Assembly (NCBI GenBank): GCA_018340375.1
Contig: JAFFJZ010000003.1
Coordinates: 4,774,001 to 4,838,000 of the forward strand
Reading direction: 5' to 3'
Source: Gonatopus flavifemur
Taxonomy: Eukaryota; Arthropoda; Insecta; Hymenoptera; Dryinidae
DNA: 64,000 bases
The translations under genes were made by a program, and so were the position numbers. A model generated the notes under the pieces. That model was not told the origin of the DNA and ran no database searches. It saw nothing but the letters and a program-made list of their open reading frames with translations. This document shows positions 25,527 through 39,175 of this stretch, piece by piece (position 1 is the first letter of the stretch; the number at the start of each line of letters is the position of its first letter).

Positions 25527-26706
25527 ATCCACAAAGCTGTGTTTAAAACTAGATATACAAAGATGAATTATAATATCTTTTATACTATTTTAATATAGGA
25601 TACAAAATATGTTTTAATTTTAAACATTACACACACGTGTTTTTAAGATGATTACTAACATTAGGGGACTTCAGTTATGGAGAAATGTAGGGAAACTTTA
25701 TAACAATTTTATTGTTTTATTAACTAATTCAGTAATAGAATGTTTGAATATGTAATAACTTTTATCCTCGAAATTGCCCATTTCAATTATACAACAATGA
25801 AGTTTAACCTTCTGTCATATTTTAATACTATGATTTCCAATATCGCTTCGATAATGACCACAAAGATGTGTAATTTCAAGCACACAATTCAAACAAATTC
25901 GACGGTTTATAAAAAATTGCCATAAAATTTTTACATTTCTCTTGAGATTTGAAGTTCCTTAAATGGATGTGAAAAACGATATACGAATATTTTCTGTGAT
26001 GTTACCTGATCAAAAATAATTTGGATTCTATCAATATTATAATATGACAAATGTTCATCTGTGACCTTTGAATTGTAATTTATTTCACGTTATTTCGATC
26101 AATACGTTCTGATGAACATAATCAAACAGTTTCCGCATTTTTGATGTTACAATTAATGCTTCTCTTTTTGTAAGAAAATAACATTAAACTCCAACTGCGA
26201 ACGTCGTTCAAAGTTGTTTGTAAAATTCATTAAATTTCTTCATTTGAAACAACTCAAAGTTTATTCATTTCCAATCAAAATAATATTTCCTTTTGTACAA
26301 CTTTGTAGAACGTGAAAAACTGTATTTTGATAAATCTATGGGATTTCAATTTCACGCGGACGTAAATGAGAGTTGTTTTATAATTCATTTTTTGTATTTT
26401 TCTCTTCTCTACAATTTTATATACAATATTTAAGAAAATGTATGTCAACACCGTACAAATAATCTCATACAATTATTCCGATAACTGATTACAATGTGAA
26501 TAATACATTCTAATGATTATATACTGAACTCTCATTACAAATAATTTTGGTACAATCAACAAACCACAAATATATTTTCTCTCCCCGTGATCAGAGTGGT
26601 TTGTTAGTGGGACAAAAAATGAGGCCACTTGATCCGTTTTTTGACATTATGAATTAAAATCTAATAATAAAAACAAAACAAAATAATGTGATAATTTATT
26701 TACATA
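25527..26706. other. Convergent intergenic region between BAF and LRPPRC
   Basis: About 1.2 kb, very AT-rich, presumably holding the BAF 3' UTR. LRPPRC needs little of it because its poly(A) signals lie at its stop codon. No further gene or repeat is seen. Confidence 0.55.
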
Positions 26707-26712
26707 TTTATT
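26695..26712 (-). terminator. LRPPRC polyadenylation signals overlapping the stop codon
   Basis: On the minus strand the stop TAA (26713..26711) is embedded in AATAAA at 26712..26707, and a second AATAAA lies at 26700..26695. The 3' UTR is therefore predicted to be only a few tens of bases. Confidence 0.55.
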
Positions 26713-29700
26713 AAGATTTTTGGCTCATAAGCTGAAAATCTTCGAGTGTTTCAGTTTCTCCATTGTGTTCTAATTTGTCCAAAAGTTCCTTGAAAACCTG
26801 TGTTTCTGATAGTTTAACATTCTTAGATAATCCAAATTTGGCGATACCTGCAGCTTCATTGATGTTGTCCCTTTTCAAATATTGTGTAATCAACGAGTTG
26901 TAATAATCGATGACTTTCTCGTTATTGGGATCAATTCTGCAGAAAAAACAATGGAATGTGTCATTTTTCATTTTCTACCTGTCCTCGGCAGTATTTTTGC
27001 AGATAAAATATTTTTATATTACTCACTGTTTTAGCATGTTTTCAGCATCTTGCAAATTGCCAGCTTCAATCGCTTCTTCAAATGTATTTTGCGAACTTGT
27101 CGAATGTTTTTTCGAAGCTTTTGAATATACAAATGGAACTTCTTGATCATTTTTTTCAAGTAAATTGGCCAGTGTTGATAAGAATTGTTCATCAGGTAAA
27201 ATATCGTTTTCTTGCATTTTTGTCCACAACTCCAATCCTTTGTTCCAATCGTTATTTGATGCTGAATAAAAAAAAAATAAAAACATAGAGGATAAACATT
27301 TGTGTATAGGACTTTGAAACGAAAATGAATGTCAATTCAAATCAAGACACGAAAATATTCACCATATATGTTTAGGAGCTGTTGGTATATTTCAAATTTT
27401 GGTACAGAATATATGTTCCGTGTAACTTCGATTAAATTCTCCAAAACTGTGGGATCGGAATACCGTTTGATTTGTTTGGACCAAGAAGTTGGTCTAAACG
27501 ATAATTGAGTAGTCTGAAAATTGAAATATGTAAATATTAATGAATATCAACGGACCTCGAGCGTCAAAAGGTGGGAAAGGGGAGTAAACGCAAATTTTGT
27601 GCGCTTTTTTCAGAAGTTACGTAATTAATACAAACGTGAAGTAAATAATAATAAACTACATGTTCATGATTATTCACTTCCAATTTGTATTAAGGGCATT
27701 CCATACTCTCGAATTTATTATTCTGCATTTCCTATTGAATTCATCTATTTTCGAGGAAAATAGGGGCACGAGTATGAGGTCCAGTAATTTTTCTAGAGAT
27801 TTTGAAATGCCCTCGATTAAGTACCTTCTGAAAAAAGTGTGCGCAAAACTCGATTTCCTCCCCTCCCCGATCTCTCAACGCTCAATTACACTCAAGTAAA
27901 AGAAAGTATTTGAATCTGTTGCGCTTACTTCCAAGATCTTTTTTGCTTGTCGCAGACGATCACATTCTAGCAAATCGAATACTAATTGAATCAATGCCAT
28001 TGTTTCGCCCCACTTTTGTGTACTACAATCCAATAAAGTTTGTAAGGATTTCGCATCTTCTAATTTGATGAACTCTTTAGTAATTTCTGACTTGCAAGGA
28101 AGTATGTTGTATTTCTCATAAACCCACAAAAGCTTTTTCAACGCTGCTTGTAAATTCTTGCTATAAATTAAAGCAAAGGTATAGAACATAAAAACAATCG
28201 ATTTTGTTTATAAAATTACAGGTGCACTTATCGAAAAGAAGTACTTACCGGTCAAGGTGCTGTTTAACGAACGGTGCAGTTGTAAGAGGGGTAGGTACCA
28301 AGAAGCGACGTTCATATAATACTTGGAAACAGGTTTCCAATGGTTCCTCACTTTCTTGTTCCGCAAATTTATCCAGCAAATTACGACATAAAGGATGATA
28401 TTTCACACGTATAGTTTTATCAGAGTGAACCACTTTCTCTTGCTTCAGTTCAAATTGTAAAAATTGTAATGCATCTAAAAGAAAACTCATCGCATTACCA
28501 TTGATTCAACGACAAAGTTGAATATAATTACATTTCATTGCACGTGTTGAACTGATTCTCAAGTTTTACCTTCAAATTTATTTAATTTAGCAATCATGGT
28601 CGCGTATCTGATTGCTTGGTCTGGGAATAACACAGCTCCAGGATATTTGCTTTTGAATTCTTTCAAATAATGTTCTGCTTTATCCAGTAATCCCATGGCA
28701 TTAAAGAAATGTATTATTTTATGATACACTGGTTCGCGGAGAATAATGTTGTCCTCGGATAATATCTGTAATATTAGAATTTATAAATCGACCAATTCCA
28801 TTGGTCCTGAGAAGAACATATGTATATTTGCAAACCTAATAACTCACTTGCAATCTTTGCATCGCTTTTTCCAAGTTCTTATTTTCCATGTAAAATAAGA
28901 GTAATTGTACTTGCAATTTATTCGTAGAAAAACCCTGACTTAAAGCGTTTTGTATTCTAGAAATGAGTAGATCTTCCGTTTCCTGAGATAAATTTGTTCA
29001 TTAATATTGAGGTATAATTACTTTTGAGGTATAATCAAGTGTTCGCTTACTTTTCGACTCAAATCAAATTCATTCCAAAAACGATAATTGGACGCATATT
29101 TTTCATCGTTCGCTAACTCATCGACCATTTTTTGTAATTCTGGATCATTCAAATTTGTTTTGATTTGTTCAACTAAAGAATGACTAAGTCGTATACCATA
29201 GTCTTGGAAATAATGTATGAGCTAGAATAATTGTGAAATAAAATAATATAATTAATTCATCAATCACTTTAAAAACATTATTAATTTCTTGATAGAATCA
29301 CGTTTGTCAACATTTTTAAATATCTAATTCGGTATTTAGTGTATGAAACATGAGATGAAAAAAATTTCTCTGAAACATATACTTTACATTGGTAATGGTA
29401 AGCAAGTCTTGAATTGGAAGTGAATCCACAACCCACTTTCTTTTATCCTCAGAACGTAAGGAAGATAGGATAGTAGCATATGATTCTACGTCCTGAGTTT
29501 TCAGAAAGGCTCGCTCAAGAGGACGAAGGTATATCTTGGCATAAAGTATTATTGAACTTCGCCCCACTGAAAAAATAATACATTATATTTGAAAAACATA
29601 CTAAATTTTTCAATGAAATGTCAAGTAATGTTTGATTCAAAGATATTAATTCTATCGTCTTGAAGATACTTTTTCTGCACTGAAATCAATCACTTGATTT

Positions 29701-32700
29701 TCTAACATCAATCGATTTTAAATGCTCCTGCCGAAGTGACAATTTACGTCTAGAAAACAGAAAAAAGTCTCACAAAGCGAGAAGTTGAATGAATAAGTTA
29801 TTAAACTTTTTTAGCAGCGTGAAACTTTTATTCTACAAGTTTGTTTATGTCAAAAATTGCAAAAAGCATTTATGAACAGTGATCGACTTAATAAATGACT
29901 CAATTTTTGAACAAAATATAATTTGACTCATAAAAATATTTTCACTTAATTGTATTATCAAATCGAACAATAATTATTTACTGTATTTGTTTCGTAAAAT
30001 GAATGTACATAGAAATGAAAAACACACTCCAATTATAGTACTCACAGAATTTTGCGGCTTGACGTATTTTCCCGGTATCCAATAAATAATATAACATAGC
30101 ACCATCAAGTGTTTCTGATCGAAGTCCACAATCTGCTAACGATTTCATTACTTCATCGATGGAACCTATCGAATATGGTAGTACATAGCGGGCTAAAGTT
30201 TCCATACAAGGCATTAAATTGAATTCTTTGATCATAGATTGGATCACATTCAATAAACCTGAAATGATTGATGAAGTTTTCAGGTTTGTTCAGAAAATAT
30301 ATATATATATATATATTATCTTTGCACAGAACACAAAATTGAAAAATACCTTGATAATTATGATTTTGGGCATCCTGAACAAGTAACGGCCAAAAATAAT
30401 GAGTTCTCATCTCAATACCTTTTTCTCGACACATTTTCATAATTTTCAAAGACAAAGAATTGTCTTGTCTCGAGTAAGATTGTTTAAGAGCGTGTAAAAA
30501 TGTATCTCCACACCCTGATGCTTCGTGCAAAATTTGAACTAACTGTAATATGTTATCATTTGACTGAAACAAATATCACGCACACGTAAACATACATAGA
30601 AATTCATACAATTAGAACTGTAAATGATCGAAATACTATTCGCTTCAACTCACTTGAAGCGAGGTCATCATTTTCCTCAGTAGAAATTTAGTAGAACTGA
30701 CACGAGATAGCGCAGGTAAAGTTCTAAATATCTTCAAAGCTACATTCTCTTGACCAATATCTAATAACTTTGACATCACAACGAGTTCATCAGCAGGAAA
30801 TTCCGCTTTGGGTGATAATAACGGCAATATCTGTAAAGTCATTTAAAAAAAGTATGATCAGTATTCGAGAATTAAGTTGAAATAGTTTTATGGATGAGAT
30901 ATACCTCGTTGATTTTATCTTGATGATTGTTTTCACACAATGTGTAAATTATGTCTAATATATGACGATTAGATAATGATATTTCTTTAGATTCACAATC
31001 CGAGAATATTTTCTTCACATTTTCTATGTCACCTTCTTTTGCGTAAGCATTCATGAGCATTGCATATGTTTCGGCGCTTGGTTCAATATTGGCTTGTTTC
31101 ATTAAATCCAAGACTTTTACAGCGTTTTCTAAATCTCTGAACACATTAAAAAAATATTGCCTTCAGCTATAAATTATTAAATTGCACTTGATTAACGGAA
31201 TTCAATAGGTTTTTATAAAATCTGCACATCGTTGGTAAAGAAGTCTCATGAAATATAGCAGAAACTTGATTTGGAAATTTTGATAAGATTCCTTGATTTC
31301 AATTCTGTACAGAGATCCTATACTAAAACTTTGTTTTCAAAGATTTATAACTATGTTTCCGTGGTACCGGTATCGACCGAAATGAAATAACAAAATTATC
31401 CAATCATATTCAATTTTATATCAGAAAACTTCTTACATTCTCTTCATACCTTTATAGTGATTTGTTCATCTCATTTCGCCCCCATTTCATTCCGACATGG
31501 TACAAACATCGTCTATGACGGTGAATCAAATGAAAATTGAATAAATTTGCTTACCCTGCTCTCGAATGTCCCAATATCAAGTTATTGAATGTATTTTCAG
31601 TCAATGGAATATTTTCCTCTTTCATTTGTTCCATAATTTTAGTGACACCAGCTATATTTCCTTGCTGACAATAGTACCTCAATAAACGTTCGTACGTAAC
31701 TCGGTTTGGCATGATACCTTTCTGTTTCATTTCCAATAAAAATTCCAATGGTGAAAAATCATAATTAATCTCACAATGTACGCTCAAGAGAGCATTATAA
31801 TGTGATACATCCATGGGAATGTCTGAAATAATATGTTCACAATTGATCTATCACACAACGCAGTATATTAATTTGCGGAATATTCATTGGATGTTGAAAT
31901 TCCATGTAATATTTTATATTGAGACAAATGAAAATTGCAATTCTTGTCTTTTTACAAATATTTTTAAAAGTGCCCATAGGGAAAGATGAACAGCACTTTG
32001 CCCCATCAGAAGTCACGGAAATATAGTTCATCGATTGCAAAAGGAGATTTGTTTCTGCGATGGAGAGATCTTAGCATTCGTGCAGGAAGTCGACAAAATT
32101 TTTGGTATCAGAAATAAAAATTTCTCACATCAAAACACGCGTCGGAGCTTAAGAAACCAATTTGGTTCTATATCTGTTTGTTAACATTAGTACGAACGTT
32201 CATATCTTTCGCTGGAATTATCCGATCGTTATGAGATTTTCGTCACAGTTGTAGACCAACGTCATAGCCTGATTCATTCGATAGAACTGGAGGAGCAAAA
32301 GTGAGTTTGAATTTTCGTTTCGTTTCTATAAATGATTCAAACTTCAACAACATCCTTTTTTTTTGTTTGAATGATCCAAATGACATTGAGCTCTATATTT
32401 CGCACAAATAGAACTACCAAAAAGGATTAGCACTAACTTTTAGGAGGAAATTTTTGGGGATGATGCTGTTCTCATATCAGGTTCACTTTGTTTTTTCTCA
32501 GAGGCACTGAATTGGGAGAGAAGAAAATATGACCAAAATAGTTATTTGTGTACATGTACGTGCCATCTTCTAATTAACCAATTATGATGAAACTCATATC
32601 GTACTTCAATAATAGTCCTACGATGGTTCTAAATGAATCTCAGTAGAATCAACAGGAAGATGAAAAAACTTTTCTTTGAAATTGACATTATTCTTAAATT

Positions 32701-33633
32701 CAGTTAAGCCAGTTGAGAAAATCATATATTTATTTATCGGTAGAGTATTTTCTTCTGTGAAACCACCTTTCACGAAAAACTTGTACAGGTACCTATGAAT
32801 ATCCTCCGTGTTCAAAAAAAATACTGAGGCAAGAACAATCGTCTCTACTTGCAGACATACTTCGTAAGACAATTCTCCTTGAAAAAAATATCGAAGAAAA
32901 ATAACATTTTTTTAGTAAAGACAATCAAAATTCATTCTAAGCAATCATGAATTAGATATCCTCAAAAGGATCCCAAAAGAATCACAATAAATGTCTGACA
33001 ATTTAAACAGATTTAAATCTTCGATACTTGTCAACAACTCACCACATGCGATCAAAGTATCCCATATATGTTGTGCCATCTGAATTCTTTGTTCTCTTGG
33101 AATGTCATAGAGAAAGCCGACGCTTCGTATCAATAGGATAGCTTGAAAACCTTCTAAATGTCCTATAAAAATATAAAATTTTTATGAAAATTCAATCAAC
33201 AAAAACAATTACATAACAAGTACGTGACATTACTATCACTTATTCTTAAATTATTTGAAAATGGTATTCTACCTGTGACTTCCAATGCTTTAAGAACTTT
33301 AAGAACATGCTCTTTATTCACAGTGCCTACAGCTCTAACTTGATGATCTATGCTGTTTAATATGTCGGTTACATCATTTTTTACAGTTTTGAGTTCTCTA
33401 GCACTCGTCACATTGGACCTGTGTAAATTTATAATTGGTTGTGAAAATTGTAAAAATGTTGAAAGTGAAGATTTTTATAGTATACCAAATACTAACCTAT
33501 TGAAAACCAATGTGTGACTTGATGAACATAGCTTCAGTTTATAATAATCAGGAGTCCGATGATGGTTTATAAATTGTCTGGATAAACTACTAAAATACTT
33601 GGCGTACTTGAAAGAACGTAAAATGGTAGTCAT
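26711..33633 (-). CDS. LRPPRC / Bicoid stability factor-type mitochondrial PPR protein
   Basis: Seventeen minus-strand exons keep frame throughout (1096 aa): 33633..33497, 33418..33240, 33162..33043, 31822..31555, 31136..30905, 30830..30654, 30563..30350, 30258..30046, 29566..29388, 29221..29051, 28982..28848, 28765..28570, 28474..28249, 28160..27929, 27513..27363, 27261..27027, 26936..26711. The N-terminus MTTILRSFKYAKYFSSLSR is a typical mitochondrial presequence. Diagnostic LRPPRC segments are TGRIP, HIWDTL, DVSHYNALL, PNRVTYERLLRYYC, HSRAGDLENA, ALKIFRTLP, HYFWPLLVQ and QEVPF, with PPR-type helix pairs throughout. The family binds mitochondrial mRNA with SLIRP and supports mRNA stability and polyadenylation. 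It is shorter than human LRPPRC (about 1390 aa), so exons may be missed, for example in the 31823..33042 gap. The exon 2 donor (A|GTGATA, weak; alternative CAG|GTAGAA) is the least certain junction. Confidence 0.9.
30297..30316. repeat. (AT)n microsatellite in LRPPRC intron
   Basis: About 20 bp of pure AT repeat between exons 7 and 8. Confidence 0.85.
31823..33042 (-). other. Largest LRPPRC intron
   Basis: The 1.2 kb gap between exons 3 and 4 joins IACG to DIPMDVSHYNALL with the correct phase. An open stretch at 32618..32880 follows an acceptor-like TTTTTTTCAAG but has no resemblance to LRPPRC and no donor in the needed phase, so I leave it as intron. Confidence 0.6.
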
Positions 33634-34142
33634 GATTGGATGTATATCCAAATTTAATTCTTAAAACTTCTTAGGAACTGATTTTTTTCGGTATACCGGT
33701 GTTAAGAAGTGTTGAAAGAATTTCCTCTGCTGCTAACTGCTTTAGCTTCAAGCAGCTTCAAGCCAGAGCGAAAGGAAACTGTATAGAGCGGAATCCAATG
33801 AATTTCTACGTTTTCTTTCTTCCCTTTACCGACTACCGTCAATACATCGTTCTCTATAAAGGACTGTCCACAGAATCTACGCAATCATAAACGCAAGAAA
33901 CCCAGGTAGAGTTCTTCAAGAACACCTTGTATTCATTATGAGCTTTTTTAGAACTCTTGTGCTATCTGAGTATGCTCGCTAGCTCGCTTGCACAGCTTGC
34001 ACATGTCAATTGATAAAATACGTATGGCGGTATATACAATTTTCTTAACCTTTCACCACTTTTAAATTCATTTCAATAAAGTACATTGATTAATTTGAAT
34101 ACGCTATTAATTGATTAGTTGAAATCATTTCTTTCAAACACA
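33634..34142. promoter_or_regulatory. Shared divergent promoter region of LRPPRC and TAF1B
   Basis: About 510 bp separate the two start codons on opposite strands, so both transcripts must start here or in unseen 5' exons. No TATA box is evident on either side. A small inverted-repeat element sits in the middle (33901..33970). Confidence 0.65.
33901..33970. mobile_element. Short MITE in the LRPPRC-TAF1B promoter
   Basis: The left end is CCCAGGTAGAGTTC and the right end (reverse complement) CTCAGATAGCACAAGAGTTC, enclosing GTATTCATTATGA. The same ends and core recur at 50248..50334, so this is a member of a repeated family with termini close to CCCAG.TAGCAC. Confidence 0.5.
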
Positions 34143-37100
34143 ATGTCAAAGTGTGAAGTTTGCGGCCACACCAAATTCTTTAAAGAATCTGGATTTTTCT
34201 TTTGTGAAATTTGTCAGACACGTATTGAGGTATTTATTTATTTATATTGTAAATATAACTTTTTTATGTTCTTTGATTTTACAATTATATACTTATCCCG
34301 AGCTTCTTGTTGTAGGGGTTAACAGAAAAAGTTCTTGATACCATACGTCCAGATTTAGCTACAAGATATCGTAAAACAAAAATCAGACAATTAAGAACTA
34401 CAGATACAGGTTTGTACAAATTTTATAAATCTTTATTTATAAGATTATATATAATGTGTGTATGTATGCGAAATTCTTTCTCAGGAAGAATACATTGTGA
34501 CGATTAAAGCGTTGCTACTTTAAGTAATTTATCGTGAGACAAACGATTTATGTGACGAATAACTGTGTTGAAAAAGTTATATATTCTCATATATAAATCT
34601 TATTGGTTTATATAAAGTTTAATAAGTTTTTATCAGTACATATGTGCTTTTTGTCTTAGAAATTATGGGTGCTTATGATTTCATATAAGATTGCGGAAAC
34701 TATAATAATTTTGAAAGATTCAATCAGAGTTATTTACAAAATCCCATCGAACCTCGGAAAAACAAGTGTGCGTACTAGATTTTATGCGGTTTCTGTCCTA
34801 GAAATAACTAAAATTAATTGAAATTTATGAGATCTTCTTAATAGGGTGCTTTTCTTTTGCGATGGAACAGAAAATCATTCACTTGCGTGAAGCTGATAAT
34901 AAATCAATCTATCCAAAGGTTGTAATGTACACATTACAACTGTATAATCTCAACTATTTTGACGATTTCTAATTTTAATATAACTAACGAAAGGTTATTA
35001 AGAAATTTACTTTTATGGCTTCTACCTATAATCACTCTTGAATAATAACTATTCATAAAAAGTTATTAATTTTCTTTTGTCATATCACAGTTATGACACT
35101 ACCTGCATCCATTGCTTTTGAATTCTTTTCCAAAACAATTCCAAATTTCATTCGAATCTTTCTAAACCATTTATTTGCGATTCTGCTCTTTTGAAGTTCA
35201 CATCATCTTTTTTTTTTTACACGAAATCAAGTTTTTCTTTCCATTCAAACTATTCATCATATTTTAGAATTACTCCAAAAAAAAGAAACCAGTTTAGTAA
35301 TGTAAAATTTGAAAAAATATATCATCAGTGGCTAAGTATCTCTTAAATTTTCATAAGCTATGTTGTTTCTGTTTTTATAGATCACGAATTAGGATGGACA
35401 TCATGGGAGTTGTACAATTTTATTTTAATTGGTTTGACCGATGAACTGATTGAACTTGGAATAACACCTGACATAAAATTAACGGTATTACAACTTTGGG
35501 CAACGTATTTAGGAAAATTAGAGGTGGCATTTACTTCAAAGAACAAAAAGTTTATTCCAAAACTTGCTCTGAGATTCAACAAAAGGTATGAAGATACTTT
35601 CAACGGATTATGTTTGATAACATTCGCCAAGAGTAATCATTCCCTCCGTGAGGGGTACTTTTTTTAATGCGATACTGTTCAATTCCGAATTTCAGAGATG
35701 CTGATATCATTTTTGGAAGAATTCAAAAACAAAAGCGCAACAGAAAACGAAAAAGAGCTGGAAGTAATGCAAGTACTTCTATGATTTCTAGTCAATACAG
35801 CGATGGTAGTTATGCAAAAAGATTGAATGAAAGTAAGGTAATCCCTTTATGATTATATTTACATGCTTAGTTACAAAGCTAGTCTTAACAAATCTTAAAT
35901 CTCAAATAAAAAGAATAATCTCTCTATAACTTGAGTACATACGCATTAATTTTTCTCAACTTTTCTCAAATATTTGCTTGTGAATAACAATATCTTGACC
36001 ATTAGGACGTGGAATTTTTTTAATATAATTTGTATATAAAGAGTATAGATTCAATCTTCGAAATAGAAACTTTTGGATTCGAGTTTTCAATCATTCTAAT
36101 TTGTTTGCAGAGATCATTAGTCAATGCGGATTATGATAGATTTATCCATAGTCAAACAAATTCTGACACTGATAGTCGAAGTTGGTTTACTCGAAGCGGA
36201 TACAGCAGTGATGCATCTAGTATGGTTTCGTCTGAAAAACGAAAGTAAGCGATTCAATTGTAGTTCATACTAAACCTTTCGAATGATGAGATTCTTTTTC
36301 TTGATGGATTTTTATAAAATCTTGATATTTCACAATCTTTTTAGATTAAAATTCAGTTCATCAGCTAAGATCGAGCGAAAGAAAGTTGCAAAAATAGTTG
36401 AAAAAGTACCTAAACCTCGTAAAAAGAAGTACCAAAAGACATATGTAACTACACAATACAAGATAAGTCCCTATGTAATCACACCTATGAAATTATGGGC
36501 AATCATTTGGTTAGCATTGAGAATTCACAATCAGCCGATATACTTGAGTGATATGCTCAGGTAGGTACATTTAGATATAAATTATATGTATTGATGCGCC
36601 AAGTGGATTCGAGGGTCAAAACTGGACAACATTTAGTTTGTTCAGATGTTTCAAATCATGAATTTTTCGCAAAAATATAAGGAGGATAATAAAATGAATT
36701 AGAACTTAGAATACGAATCGACACAAATTATTTACAATTGATCGCAAGGAAAAATAATTGCGTTTCTTCCATGGCATTAGATTATCATACCATATATGTC
36801 CTTTCTTTTACTTTCTGATGAGATACAAAGAAAAATTTTTTGATTTTATAATCATTAAAGGATTGAAAATTATGAAATTTCAAATGAAAAATACGATTTC
36901 ATTTCAAGGAGTGTTGACAAATGTTATAATAATTTACTCAAGGAAGTTTACATTTTCATACCCTGAATAGAGCTGAATTTATTTGTGTTTTCATGCATTT
37001 TCCACTATCTGAATTTTGCTTGTTTCGCTCATGTTTGGAGATAGATTGCTTTTGGATTTTGAAAGGATTATAAGAAGAGATGGTCAGCGGTTAATGCATT

Positions 37101-39175
37101 TTCCAGTTTTCACGCTCGAATCATTTTGACTGATATCTTCATCTTGAATTGATATTAGAATGTTATCATATATTATAATTATTTATTTTGCATTCGGAAG
37201 ATCGATAGAAAGAAATACTTTCTTGGAAAGTATATGAAAAGCATTATTTTCAGGTACGGCAGAGAGGGTCATTTATCTTATTACAAATTAGACCATTTAA
37301 TACCACAAGAGATAATATTAGATCGCAGTTATAAGACTTTCCTGTCACCGGATAAGGAGATTACGCACAAAGGAATGAGACGGACCATAATGGACATGGC
37401 AAAATTTTTATATGTATTTCAAGTACCTAAAGTAGATCTAATATCTCTTGTTGAGAGATACTGTCAAGATTTGGAGTTACCAAGTACATAAAAAATATAT
37501 TTCATGCTCATGTTTCAGTGAAGAAAATATTATTCTAACCAAGATTTCCTTTTTCAGAAGGTATATTATTGTATATTAAACGACTTATTACGTTATCGCC
37601 ACCAAGTACAACATTCAATACTCGAAAACCTTGCTGTCCAAATTATGAAGGACAAGCTATCGCTTTTATCATTATGGTATTAAAATTATTGTTCGGTTTG
37701 GATGGTGTCACGGAATCCCAAATCAGTAAAATGGCTGAAGAAATAAATTTGTGAGTAACATTTATCGTTTGTTAAGTACACTTCGATAGATCTGAGAAAT
37801 GTATAGAAATTTATTTTTCTACAGGATACTTATAAAAAAGCACATACTCGATTTCGAATTGTTCAGTTTCGATTCATGGCAACGTTACATAGAAAGCAGA
37901 AAAGCGACGATAGCGCATCATCATTTCCCTACGAAATTAAAATACGATCTTCCTATTTCTGGCATTAAAAATTTGTATATCAAGTTTTTGGAGACTATGA
38001 ATTCTAAAAGGGAACAAGAATATGAAGTAAAAAATAACCGTCATTTTTTACCATCTCGCGTGGTTGAGACTTTAAGACAATGTATTGATAATTTGAATCA
38101 GAATATCATCCCTCCAGAAGAGGTTGAAATTTTTCCTCCATCGCTTACGCCTTTGAAATCATACCTTCAGCAACTGTTGTGCAATCCTTTGCTCGAATTC
38201 CCCGATATACTTCGAATGAGATTTAGTGATACAAAAATCGGTTACACTACCAAATTTGAATTTCTAAAAACATTAACAAATCAATGTAAAATTGGATTAG
38301 ATATTATCGATTCTAATATAAATTTCATAGAAAAACTAGTACCTCAATTTGATGTATCCAAAATGCCATCTGTCCAAGAATTGAATGAAAACATTCAAGT
38401 CCAACCCTGTGCTGAGGATACAAAAAATTCCATCACCGAAGAAATCCGTTTTGATTACTATTCTTTTAAAAAAATCCCTAGTAAAGTATCTGTCAATGTC
38501 GCCAAACAAGAATGCTACGATAATTTGAAATCTATCAACAACTCCACTAATTTCTCAAACCACGACGAATTCGAATTTGATTGTATCTCGTCCGATGGTA
38601 AATTACTCGTTGGAAATATTTGTGATTCAAAAAAATCCCACAATTCTGAACAAAGGGCGTCTGAAGAATTCCAAATAAAATATAACTGTACCTTATCCAA
38701 ATCCGAGGAAGACTCTTTGAACTTGTTGAAAACAAATTTAAAAGCGAATTTGTTTTATACCAAGAAATGGGCACCAACTCCCCTAAATTCAAAAGGTAAA
38801 TTTATCAAGAGCCATTCAAGTGGTAAGGGTTCATTCTATAACTTGGATGAATTTTTACATAAAACGAATGAAGATTTTTCAAGTGTGAAAACAAGAATCG
38901 ACGCGCAAGACGATTGTATGATTTTAGACGGCGATGAATATAAAACTATTCAATTATTCAGACCGTTCAAAGACTACTGGCTTTCCCATTGTATGTTTAG
39001 TCGAATAAAGTCACAGAATTTTGAATCCTTCGAAAAAACTTTACCATTCAATTTGCGTTGGTTATTGAACGAATGTGCTCATGTCGTCGAAATGACATCC
39101 GAAGATGTCTACGAAGAATTGTGTATCCTAGAAAATCATTATATTGATTTAATCAATGAAAATTCATCCAATTAA
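34143..39175 (+). CDS. TAF1B/Rrn7-type RNA polymerase I initiation factor
   Basis: Nine exons join in frame to 883 aa: 34143..34229, 34316..34409, 35381..35585, 35696..35837, 36111..36244, 36345..36560, 37254..37483, 37558..37750, 37825..39175. Exon 1 is an Rrn7-type zinc ribbon with CEVC at residues 4-7 and CEIC at 21-24. The following segment (GWTSWELYNFILIGLTDELIEL) is characteristic of TAF1B. Then come a basic patch (KQKRNRKRKR), a Ser-rich linker, and the cyclin-like core (SPYVITPMKLWAIIWLALR, YKLDHLIPQ). The last exon is long and less conserved. TAF1B is the TFIIB-like subunit of SL1/TIF-IB that recruits Pol I to rDNA promoters in the nucleolus. It is longer than human TAF1B (588 aa), mostly at the C-terminus. 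The exon 7 donor (A|GTACAT) is weak. Divergent from LRPPRC, convergent with LRIG. Confidence 0.9.

Noticed and set aside
32618..32880. Open reading frame in the large LRPPRC intron after an acceptor-like site
   Set aside because: It can be entered in frame from exon 3 but has no donor in the phase needed for exon 4, shows no similarity to LRPPRC, and skipping it restores the expected conserved junction before DVSHYNALL.
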